From assembly GCF_046159715.1 (NCBI RefSeq), contig NZ_JBJXCT010000013.1, forward strand, positions 1-34,568: a stretch of DNA of 34,568 nt, in the 5' to 3' direction. Within the stretch, counting starts at the first letter, position 1. Every line of letters begins with the position of its first letter. Shown here one piece after another: positions 15,333-21,101 of the stretch. The position numbers and the translations under genes were made by a program. Source of the DNA: Pampinifervens sp037481935 (GTDB lineage Bacteria; Aquificota; Aquificia; Aquificales; Aquificaceae). The notes beneath the pieces were generated by a model. It did no database searches and was not told the DNA's origin. It was given only the letters and a program-made list of their open reading frames with translations.

Positions 15333-16700
15333 ATGCTTCTTGGGTTCATAATCCTTTACATACTGGGAACCCTCTCTGTAGGCCTTCTGGCGGCCACCTT
15401 TGTAAAAAACTCAAGGGACTACATACTGGCGGGCAGAAGTCTGCCACTGTATATGGCGACCTTTGTATCCTTTGCCACTTGGTTTGGCTCAGAAACCATT
15501 CTGGGTGCATCCTCCGTTATGGCGAAGGAAGGTCTTTTGGGCGTGATAGAGGACCCCTTTGGTGCGGCACTTTGCCTTATCCTCATAGGTCTTTTCTTTG
15601 CAAAGCCCCTATACAGGATGAACCTGCTTACCATGGGAGACTTCTACAGGGTGGTGTATGGCAGGAAGGTGGAGGTGGTGGCAAGCCTTATGATGGTCTT
15701 TTCTTACTTTGGATGGATTGGGGCTCAGATGGTAGCAATAGGCATAATACTTCAGCTTGTGCTGGGTATTCCTCAGATATGGGGCATACTGCTGGGCTTT
15801 GGTGTGGTGCTCTTTTACACCTTTCTGGGAGGCATGTGGGCTGTGTCCCTTACCGACTTTATCCAGACCATAATGATAATCGCGGGTCTGCTGGCGGTTC
15901 TCTATGAGGTATCTTCCGGTTTTTCTCAGATTGCCTCCGTCCTTTCCTCCCAGCCTCCTGATTATTACAGACTTTTCCCTGAGCCAACACTTAAAGACAT
16001 ACTTCTCTACATATCCGCATGGATAACCATAGGGCTTGGCTCCATACCCCAGCAGGATGTGTTTCAGAGGGTAATGGCATCAAGGAGTGAGAGGGTGGCA
16101 GTCCTTTCCACCATATCCGCAGGCTTCATGTATCTGACCGTTGCCTTAATACCTCTCATACTTGCCGTCTTTGCAAGGGTAAGGTATCCAGAGCTTCTTG
16201 AAGTGGACCCACAACTCATGCTACCCACCATGATAATGGAGCATGCAAGCCTTCCCACAAAGGTGCTCTTCTTTGGGGCACTTCTTTCTGCCATAATGAG
16301 CACCGCAAGCGCCGCCGTGCTGGCACCCGCATCGGTCCTGAGCGAAAACCTCATAAGACCCTACATAAGAGGTATTTCTGACAGGGGCTTCCTGTGGCTC
16401 ACCAGAGCCTGCGTGCTCCTTGTCTCTCTGGCTTCGCTGGGCTTTGCCCTCTCGGGAGAGTCTATCTACCACCTTGTGGGAAGCTCTTCAGCCCTGAGCC
16501 TTGTATCTCTCTTCGTTCCCCTTGTGGCAGGGCTCTACTTCAGGGGTTCAAACCCAGTCTCCGCCATGGCCTCCATGCTGTCGGGCTTTTTCAGCTGGGC
16601 TCTGCTTGAGTATGTCTTTCACAGCCAGTTTGCCCTGCTGGTAGGCCTTGCCTTCAGCACCCTTTCGTATATACTCTTTAGCTTGATATGGAAGAGGTAG
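15333..16700 (+). CDS. Sodium:solute symporter (SSS) family transporter
   Basis: 455 residues, about 12-13 transmembrane segments. Begins LLGFIILYILGTLSVGLL and contains the SSS core DYILAGRSLPLYMATFVSFATWFGSETILGAS (read as two adjoining stretches), then IGLGSIPQQDVFQRVMASRSE and a later LFFGALLSAIMSTASAAVLAPASV helix that forms the second sodium site in this family. Likely couples uptake of an organic solute (carboxylate, amino acid, sugar) to sodium; substrate unknown. Start 10 bp after the MFS gene with only a weak ribosome-binding site. Its stop overlaps the aldolase start by 13 bp, supporting one operon. Two unrelated transporters in tandem is unusual. Confidence 0.85.
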   Translation: MLLGFIILYILGTLSVGLLAATFVKNSRDYILAGRSLPLYMATFVSFATWFGSETILGASSVMAKEGLLGVIEDPFGAALCLILIGLFFAKPLYRMNLLTMGDFYRVVYGRKVEVVASLMMVFSYFGWIGAQMVAIGIILQLVLGIPQIWGILLGFGVVLFYTFLGGMWAVSLTDFIQTIMIIAGLLAVLYEVSSGFSQIASVLSSQPPDYYRLFPEPTLKDILLYISAWITIGLGSIPQQDVFQRVMASRSERVAVLSTISAGFMYLTVALIPLILAVFARVRYPELLEVDPQLMLPTMIMEHASLPTKVLFFGALLSAIMSTASAAVLAPASVLSENLIRPYIRGISDRGFLWLTRACVLLVSLASLGFALSGESIYHLVGSSSALSLVSLFVPLVAGLYFRGSNPVSAMASMLSGFFSWALLEYVFHSQFALLVGLAFSTLSYILFSLIWKR

Positions 16701-17257
16701 CTCTAAGAAAGCTCATTGAGGTGGGGAAACTTCTCTATTCAGAGGGGCTTGTGGACGCAAGGGCGGGAAACCTGTCTGCAAGGCTAAAAGACAGCCTTCT
16801 TATAACCCGCAGGGGGGTCCACCTTGGAAGGCTTACCCGATGGGACTTTATAAGGCTACCCCTTTATGGAGAGCACATCCTTCAGGAGAGAGCCTCTTCT
16901 GAGCTTGTGGTTCACAGAGAGGTTTACAGAAGGACCGACCACTCGACGGTGGTTCACGCTCATCCTTTAGCTACAGTGGTTCTGTCCTTTGAAAGAGACC
17001 TTCTTGAGCCCGTGGACTCTGAGGGAAGAGCGCTCATAGGTAAGGTTCAGGTGCTACCTCCCTTACCTTCGGGAAGTGAAGAGCTTGCAGAGGCGGTCTC
17101 TGAAGTTATCAAATCCTCAAGGCTTGTGGTGGTAAGGGCTCACGGTGTCTTTTCTGCAGACTCTGACCCCTTTTATGCTTATGCTCATATATCTGTTCTT
17201 GAGCGTTCCTGTAAAATACTCCTCTATTATGAGCGAGGTGGTTTACAGAGGCTGTAA
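16688..17257 (+). CDS. Class II aldolase/adducin family protein (FucA-like)
   Basis: 189 residues. Zn ligands and catalytic acid match the L-fuculose-1-phosphate aldolase pattern almost by number: Glu72 (SSELVVH), His90 and His92 (HAHP), His152 (AHGVF). Also GNLSARL near residue 28 for phosphate binding. Family members cleave or dehydrate phosphorylated sugars (FucA, RhaD, AraD, MtnB); which one cannot be told. The shortness and good ligand conservation argue for an active enzyme, possibly in salvage of methylthioribose or a deoxysugar phosphate. It overlaps the SSS transporter gene upstream by 13 bp and the GcvH-like gene downstream by 29 bp. Confidence 0.8.
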   Translation: MEEVALRKLIEVGKLLYSEGLVDARAGNLSARLKDSLLITRRGVHLGRLTRWDFIRLPLYGEHILQERASSELVVHREVYRRTDHSTVVHAHPLATVVLSFERDLLEPVDSEGRALIGKVQVLPPLPSGSEELAEAVSEVIKSSRLVVVRAHGVFSADSDPFYAYAHISVLERSCKILLYYERGGLQRL

Positions 17258-17678
17258 AATACCCCCAGAGCTTTACTACGACATAGAAAATCAGGTCTGG
17301 TATAGAATTGAGCCCGATGGCACCGTGACTGTGGGTGCCACCGACATAGGTCAGACAAGAGCGGGTAGAATGGTAAACGTGCGTATAAAGGCTCCCGGCA
17401 AGCATGTACCCAAGGGAAAGCCCATCGCAAGCCTTGAAAGCGGCAAATGGACAGGTCCCATTCCTGCGGTTATAGAGGGTGAGGTGGTGGAAAGGAACGA
17501 AGAGCTCTTTGACACCCCAGACCTTATAAACGACTACCCTTACACAAGGGGCTGGATTGCAAGGCTCAGGCCCATAAATCTTGAGAGAGACCTGAAAGAG
17601 CTCTTTACTGGAGAGCTGGCAGTTCAGAAGCTAAAGGAATATATAGAGAGAGAAGGGGTTGAATGTAAAAGTGGATGA
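17229..17678 (+). CDS. GcvH-like lipoyl carrier protein
   Basis: 149 residues from ATG 17229 (MSEVVYRG). Longer in-frame starts at 17145 would add a hydrophobic tail read out of frame from the aldolase gene and are rejected. The fold matches glycine-cleavage H protein/lipoyl domains: VTVGATDIGQTRAG, then the lipoyl-lysine hairpin SLESGKWTGPIPAV with Lys73, then a second strand region and a C-terminal helix. The residues around the lysine (ESGKWxGP) differ from the classic GcvH ESVKA and resemble, from memory, lipoate-binding proteins linked to heterodisulfide-reductase-like sulfur oxidation. No hdr or gcvP/T genes lie in the window, so its enzyme partner is unknown. Confidence 0.8.
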   Translation: MSEVVYRGCKIPPELYYDIENQVWYRIEPDGTVTVGATDIGQTRAGRMVNVRIKAPGKHVPKGKPIASLESGKWTGPIPAVIEGEVVERNEELFDTPDLINDYPYTRGWIARLRPINLERDLKELFTGELAVQKLKEYIEREGVECKSG

Positions 17679-17986
17679 ACGCAAGCCTGAGCGAATACAG
17701 GTTTGTCTGGGACGAGAAAAAGAGCTCTACTCTGCTAAGGGAATGGGGCATAGACTTCCCATTCTTAGTTCGTGAGATAGCAAGGGGGAAAGTTGTTGAC
17801 ATAATCCCAAACAAAAAGAGAGGATACGAAGGACAGCTAATCATAATCCTCTGTGTGAACCAGTATGTATGGGAGGTTCCTGTAAGGGTTGAAGGAAAGG
17901 AAATCAGGCTGATTACTGCATACCCAAGTCGCAAGAGGAGGAAAGAGTATATGCAAAGATTAGGCAAGTATCCATGTCAGGATTGA
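17675..17986 (+). CDS. BrnT-like RNase-toxin-fold protein, without visible antitoxin
   Basis: 103 residues. The N-terminal FVWDEKK...LREWGIDF and the C-terminal IRLITAYPSRKRRKEY follow the pattern of BrnT/RelE-fold toxins (WDxxK, RxxGIxF, RIISAR-type ending with a basic tail). BrnT is an mRNA-cutting toxin normally encoded before the antitoxin BrnA. Here no BrnA-like ribbon-helix-helix gene follows, and the ORF is coupled by ATGA to the GcvH-like gene, so it may be a domesticated or relic toxin. AT-richer than its upstream neighbours. Family assignment is from pattern memory and is moderately secure. Confidence 0.6.
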   Translation: MNASLSEYRFVWDEKKSSTLLREWGIDFPFLVREIARGKVVDIIPNKKRGYEGQLIIILCVNQYVWEVPVRVEGKEIRLITAYPSRKRRKEYMQRLGKYPCQD

Positions 17987-18010
17987 CTTCATCCACTGCA
18001 TCTGTATATT
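17983..18010 (+). promoter_or_regulatory. Sigma70 promoter of the glycosylase-like gene
   Basis: TTGACT (17983-17988), 16-bp spacer, TATATT (18005-18010). The predicted start lies within about 2-3 nt of the ATG at 18019, implying a leaderless mRNA; no Shine-Dalgarno sequence is present. The -35 overlaps the stop codon of the preceding gene. Confidence 0.6.
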
Positions 18011-18018
18011 AATACACC

Positions 18019-18855
18019 ATGAAGAGTGTAGAAGTAGTGCCTCCAGAGCCTCTCAATCGAGAAAGCTTAAGGTCTATAGCAATCCAGACGCTGGAACCTT
18101 ATCACAAAAAAGTCCTGTTCTTTTTTGAAAGTCTCGGAGAAAGATACGCAAAGGTTTACCTCTACAATATGGATTTTACGGACGACAAGTTGAGCACAGA
18201 CCCGTACCTTGCAATGGAATTTTTTATTCGGCACTCTTTTTACCGGGGTAGACGACAGGAGCTATCCTCAAGGTATGTAAACGATGTTTTAAGGGTTCTG
18301 GATGAATATGAGCTCAAAAACGCGCCAATAGAGAGTCTTCTTGAAGATAAATTCTTGAGTAGAATAAAGGAAATAAAAATCTCGAAAAAGGACATAGAGC
18401 ACCTTGAATCTCTTTTCTCCGAGTTAAGGAAACTCAAAAATGAAGGCTACAACTTTTATAATTACATAAGGAATTTAGTTAAGGCAGGTGAACTGGAGAA
18501 AGTATACAAGGAGCTTAAAGGTATCAAGGAGGTAGGAGACAAAATAGCATCCTTTATCTTAAGGGATGTCATACTTATATCCCAGATAAGGAAAAATATA
18601 GACAGGAAAGAAGTGCCTTATATATTTCCTGTAGATACGCACGTGAGAAAGGTTATAAAGGACTATCTCGCACTAAGTTCGGAGGAAAAACTGTTTGACT
18701 ACATAGAAGGTCTACAAAAAAACGACACATTAAGCGTATCAAGAATAGCAGCAGGTATGTGGTATTCCTACTATCACTCCTTTGAACTTCTACTTGAAAA
18801 TTTCTTGCTCTCTGAATCGCATCCAAACCTCTCTCTAAGTTTCTCTTCCACATAA
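18019..18855 (+). CDS. HhH-GPD superfamily DNA glycosylase-like protein
   Basis: 278 residues. A helix-hairpin-helix LKGIKEVGDKIASFIL (167-182) is followed 31 residues later by PVDTHVRKVIKDYL, giving the Lys175 / Asp206 pair that aligns with the catalytic Lys and Asp of endonuclease III and OGG1. The four-Cys iron-sulfur loop of endonuclease III is absent (no Cys at all in the protein). The spacer between hairpin and Asp is longer than usual. The N-terminal 160 residues do not look like a known family to me. Probably a base-excision DNA repair enzyme with unknown lesion. Own promoter, leaderless start, AT-rich composition; the last 82 bp overlap the convergent coaD gene. Possibly transferred. 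Confidence 0.6.
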   Translation: MKSVEVVPPEPLNRESLRSIAIQTLEPYHKKVLFFFESLGERYAKVYLYNMDFTDDKLSTDPYLAMEFFIRHSFYRGRRQELSSRYVNDVLRVLDEYELKNAPIESLLEDKFLSRIKEIKISKKDIEHLESLFSELRKLKNEGYNFYNYIRNLVKAGELEKVYKELKGIKEVGDKIASFILRDVILISQIRKNIDRKEVPYIFPVDTHVRKVIKDYLALSSEEKLFDYIEGLQKNDTLSVSRIAAGMWYSYYHSFELLLENFLLSESHPNLSLSFSST

Positions 18856-19292
18856 GGGTGCACAAGACCCTTTACACACCCACAGTAAGAGGCTATGTCC
18901 CTTACGATGGTGGAGCTTATGTGAATGTAGTCCTGTGATGGCATCATGAAAACGGTTTCTACCTTCGCCAGTTTGTAGTTGTTGAGGGCTATCTGAAGCT
19001 CGTATTCAAAGTCCGTAAAGAGCCTTACACCACGAACGATTACCTCAATTCCCTCTTGCTTCATAAAGTCCACAAGAAGCCCGTCAAAGCCCTTCACCTC
19101 AACCCCTTTAATGCCCTCTACCATCTTTGAAAACATATCCATCCTCTCCTCCATGCTAAACAGCAAGTTTTTTCTGGGATTTCTGGCTACTGCCACCACA
19201 AGGTAGTCAAAAATCCTTACCGCCCTTTTGACTATATCCAGATGTCCCAGATGGGGCGGGTCAAAGGTGCCTGGATAGACCGCTCTCTTCAT
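18774..19292 (-). CDS. coaD: Phosphopantetheine adenylyltransferase
   Basis: 172 residues from ATG 19292, which overlaps the rsmD stop by ATGA; an in-frame upstream start at 19307 is within rsmD and adds MEEGR. Catalyses 4'-phosphopantetheine + ATP to dephospho-CoA, the fourth step of CoA synthesis. Nucleotidyltransferase motif YPGTFDPPHLGH at 5-16, RNPRKNLLF, VRGVR and the ISSTIVR motif are all present. The C-terminal tail (CDSESKKFSSRSSKE) runs about 10 residues longer than usual and is encoded in the 82-bp overlap with the convergent glycosylase-like gene. Confidence 0.93.
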   Translation of the reverse strand: MKRAVYPGTFDPPHLGHLDIVKRAVRIFDYLVVAVARNPRKNLLFSMEERMDMFSKMVEGIKGVEVKGFDGLLVDFMKQEGIEVIVRGVRLFTDFEYELQIALNNYKLAKVETVFMMPSQDYIHISSTIVRDIASYCGCVKGLVHPYVEEKLRERFGCDSESKKFSSRSSKE

Positions 19293-19747
19293 TCTTCCTT
19301 CCTCCATATGGACAGGGCAGTATCGCCATAAATTTTCTTTCTTTCTGCGGAGAAGTCCAGTTTACTGGAATGTTCAAGCATAAAAATACCCCCTTCTTTG
19401 AGGTTTTTCAGCGAGAGTTCTATAAGTTTATCATAAAACTCATAGCTATATGGTGGATCTGCGAAGATAATGTCTGCTCTTATGTCTGTCCTCTCCAGAA
19501 ACCTCAGCACATCTTCTATCACCACTTTACCTTTGGCTTTATGCCCTATTTTTTCTGCAAACTTTGGGTTCTTCTCCACAAAAATTACCTCTGCACCTCT
19601 TTCTTCTGCCATAAGACCCATCTGCCCTGTCCCTGCAAACAGGTCAAAAAACACGAGCCCCTCTATGTCTCCCAGTATGTTGAAAACCGCCTGCTTGACA
19701 AGGTTAGAAGTAGGTCTGAGTTTTTGTTTTCCACTTGCTTTTTTCAC
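19289..19747 (-). CDS. rsmD: 16S rRNA (guanine966-N2)-methyltransferase RsmD
   Basis: 152 residues, shorter at the N-terminus than E. coli RsmD (198) but with the family start LRPTSNLVKQAVFNIL, SAM-binding FFDLFAGTGQMGLMAEERGA, EKN acidic residue and the catalytic ADPPYSY motif (N2-guanine type). Methylates the small-subunit rRNA. The start is GTG; TATAAT on the minus strand ends 7 nt before it, so the message would be leaderless or the real start lies elsewhere, though no better in-frame start exists. Typically paired with coaD, as here with an ATGA overlap. Confidence 0.9.
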   Translation of the reverse strand: MKKASGKQKLRPTSNLVKQAVFNILGDIEGLVFFDLFAGTGQMGLMAEERGAEVIFVEKNPKFAEKIGHKAKGKVVIEDVLRFLERTDIRADIIFADPPYSYEFYDKLIELSLKNLKEGGIFMLEHSSKLDFSAERKKIYGDTALSIWRKEE

Positions 19748-19762
19748 AAAAAGTATTATAAT
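19735..19762 (+). promoter_or_regulatory. Promoter of speD; palindromic -10 shared with rsmD
   Basis: Plus strand: TTGCTT (19735-19740), 16 bp, TATAAT (19757-19762). The -10 lies in ATTATAAT (19755-19762), which is its own reverse complement, so the same bases read TATAAT towards rsmD. The start for speD would be near 19769, before AAGGAGG at 19779. Confidence 0.6.
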
Positions 19763-19792
19763 TTAGCTTTCTGTTTTGAAGGAGGTTTTGCC

Positions 19793-19870
19793 ATGAGGCA
19801 GTTCAAACTGCTGCAAAAACTTGATAAGGAGGAGTGCAAATGGTCAAAGCCCTCGGACTGCATATCCTAG
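19793..19870 (+). CDS. Short upstream ORF overlapping speD start
   Basis: 25 codons beginning MRQFKLLQK and ending in TAG at 19868-19870. AAGGAGG (19779-19785) sits 7 nt before its ATG, as good a ribosome site as any in the window. It reads in a different frame across the speD Shine-Dalgarno and first 31 bases of speD. It may be a leader peptide tuning SpeD synthesis. Coding status rests only on the ribosome site and position. Confidence 0.45.
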   Translation: MRQFKLLQKLDKEECKWSKPSDCIS

Positions 19871-20235
19871 CGGACCTGTATGGGGTCCACCCTGACCTCA
19901 TTGACAGGGTGGAGGATGTGCGTCAGCTCCTTGAGAGCGCCGTCAAGGTAGCAGACCTCACCAAAATATCCTCCCACTACTACCAGTTCCAGCCCCACGG
20001 CGCCACCGGCGTGGTGCTTCTGGCGGAATCCCACATCTCCATTCACACCTGGCCCGAGCACGGTCTTGCTACCGTTGACGTCTACACCTGCGGAGACCCC
20101 GCAAAGGCCTACAGGGCAATGGACTACATAATAGCCACCCTTGAGCCCACAAGGGTTGACAAGCAGGTGCACGAAAGGGGTCTCGTGGGTCAGTCCGAGG
20201 CAAGTGAATTCCGAAGTATACTTCTAAAAATTTAA
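19840..20235 (+). CDS. speD: S-adenosylmethionine decarboxylase proenzyme (prokaryotic class 1B)
   Basis: 131 residues from ATG 19840, chosen because AAGGAGG (19826-19832) lies 7 nt upstream; an in-frame GTG at 19834 is too close to that site. Makes decarboxylated SAM, the aminopropyl donor for spermidine and the long or branched polyamines of thermophiles. The self-cleavage site is LLAESHISIHTWPE: cleavage at Glu63-Ser64 gives the pyruvoyl group; His69 and Cys84 complete the active-site set. Length matches Thermotoga-type SpeD. Preceded by a 25-codon upstream ORF and divergent from rsmD. Confidence 0.93.
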   Translation: MVKALGLHILADLYGVHPDLIDRVEDVRQLLESAVKVADLTKISSHYYQFQPHGATGVVLLAESHISIHTWPEHGLATVDVYTCGDPAKAYRAMDYIIATLEPTRVDKQVHERGLVGQSEASEFRSILLKI

Positions 20236-20244
20236 ATACTCATC

Positions 20245-20262
20245 GGAGGGCTGGAGCCCTCC
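20245..20262 (+). terminator. Strong hairpin after speD, no T-run
   Basis: GGAGGGCT-GG-AGCCCTCC, a perfect 8-bp inverted repeat 9 bp after the speD stop. It is not followed by a T-run, so it may be an atypical terminator, a 3'-end stabiliser or a protein site. A near-identical repeat occurs at 27690-27706 in the nirB upstream region. Confidence 0.45.
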
Positions 20263-20323
20263 CTCATATCAAATTACCATATAGAACCTGCTCTGGGATA
20301 TTGAAGAGCATTTCGTTACAAGA

Positions 20324-20352
20324 GTTAACAATTTTACATTTATGTAAACAAA
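20324..20352 (+). promoter_or_regulatory. Conserved 29-bp enhancer-like element, copy 1
   Basis: GTTAACAATTTT, a 4-bp variable core (ACAT), then TTATGTAAACAAA. It matches copy 2 (27612-27640, opposite strand) at 26 of 29 positions. It contains the inverted half-sites GTTAACA and TGTAAAC 12 bp apart, and an inner perfect repeat TTTACAT-TT-ATGTAAA (20333-20348). Its centre lies about 110 bp upstream of the predicted sigma54 start near 20448. Further TTAACA-like half-sites flank it (20353-20358). Confidence 0.65.
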
Positions 20353-20420
20353 TTAACATATAAGAACCATAACCTTCGTATGCAAATACAGTACTGAAGC
20401 TTTTCTGACGAAGCAGACCC

Positions 20421-20437
20421 TTGGCATCTACTTTGCG
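20421..20437 (+). promoter_or_regulatory. Sigma54-type promoter of cyanase module 1
   Basis: TTGGCATCTACTTTGCG: TGGCAT, 5 nt, TTGC with GG-N10-GC spacing, one mismatch in TGGCAC. Predicted start near 20448, 14 nt before a small ORF and 187 nt before cynS. The rest of 20236-20461 holds only the hairpin and the 29-bp element. Confidence 0.7.
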
Positions 20438-20461
20438 TAAGGTCTAGGTAGAGGAAGAAAA

Positions 20462-20638
20462 ATGAAAAAGTTGATAGCTGCAACAGAAAACTTGCAAGAA
20501 GCCAAAGCCCTCTTTCAGGGAACACACATTGATGAGCATTCAAAGGCAGTTCAGATAAAGGTAAGGAAGATTAAGCGAAAGGAAATTGGAATGTATAGGT
20601 TTGCAAGTAAAAAAATTAACAAGGAGGTGAATATATGA
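20462..20638 (+). CDS. Small basic protein, 58 residues, unknown
   Basis: Unbroken 58-codon frame from ATG 20462, preceded by GAGGAAG at plausible spacing, ending in TGA that overlaps the cynS ATG (ATGA). It begins MKKLIAATENLQ; the second half is Lys/Arg-rich (VRKIKRKEIG), there is no Cys, no membrane segment and no family that I recognise. It occupies the first position behind the sigma54-type promoter, the place taken by the PII genes in module 2. The coupling to cynS is the main reason to believe it. It could equally be a leader region open by chance. Confidence 0.5.
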   Translation: MKKLIAATENLQEAKALFQGTHIDEHSKAVQIKVRKIKRKEIGMYRFASKKINKEVNI

Positions 20639-21087
20639 GACATTTGAGGGAAGAGCTTAGACAGAGTATGCTCGAGACCAAGCTAAGGAAAGGACTTTCA
20701 TGGGAGGATGTGTCAAAGTTTCTCGGAAAGAGCCCAGTTTACTCTGCCATGCTTGTCTATGGTTACGGACAATGTGATGATTCAGAGACCAAATTACTTG
20801 GTGATCTCTTTGAACTCACCGCACAACAGAGAGAAATTTTAAAGAGCGCACCATACAGAGAACCGGTACAACCATGGCCGCCAACAGACCCTTTTGTATA
20901 CAGATTCTATGAAATAGTCCTTCTCTACATGCCCGTTATTAAAGATGTGGCTCACGAAATATTTGGGGATGGAATAATGAGCGCCATAGACATGTCCATA
21001 GACTTAAAAAAGGTTGTTGATGAGGCAGGAAATGACCGGATGCTTATAAGTTTCAATGGAAAATGGCTCAGATACAAAAAATTTTAA
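20635..21087 (+). CDS. cynS: Cyanate hydratase (cyanase), copy 1
   Basis: 150 residues. Catalyses cyanate + bicarbonate to carbamate (giving ammonia) + CO2 in the cytoplasm as a decamer. Catalytic triad conserved: Arg90 and Glu93 (VYRFYE), Ser116 (FGDGIMSAID). The N-terminal helical POU-like domain (LSWEDVSKFLGKSPVY) and C-terminal dimer segment (FNGKWLRYKKF) fit the family; length is 6 short of E. coli's 156. AAGGAGG precedes the ATG. Sits behind a sigma54-type promoter and a small ORF and just before an NrtA/CynA-like importer, so cyanate is a probable cargo. Similar to copy 2 at 28368. Confidence 0.93.
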   Translation: MRHLREELRQSMLETKLRKGLSWEDVSKFLGKSPVYSAMLVYGYGQCDDSETKLLGDLFELTAQQREILKSAPYREPVQPWPPTDPFVYRFYEIVLLYMPVIKDVAHEIFGDGIMSAIDMSIDLKKVVDEAGNDRMLISFNGKWLRYKKF

Positions 21088-21101
21088 AGGAGGTAAAACC
21101 A

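Noticed and set aside
17145..17228. Longer GcvH-like start giving a hydrophobic N-terminus
   Set aside because: The hydrophobic stretch is aldolase sequence read in another frame; ATG 17229 begins the conserved region.
20320..20360. NtcA-type GTA-N8-TAC or FNR/CRP-type site
   Set aside because: The required GTA-N8-TAC spacing does not occur in the conserved element, and TTGAT/ATCAA or TGTGA/TCACA half-sites are absent; an NtrC-family enhancer fits the position better.
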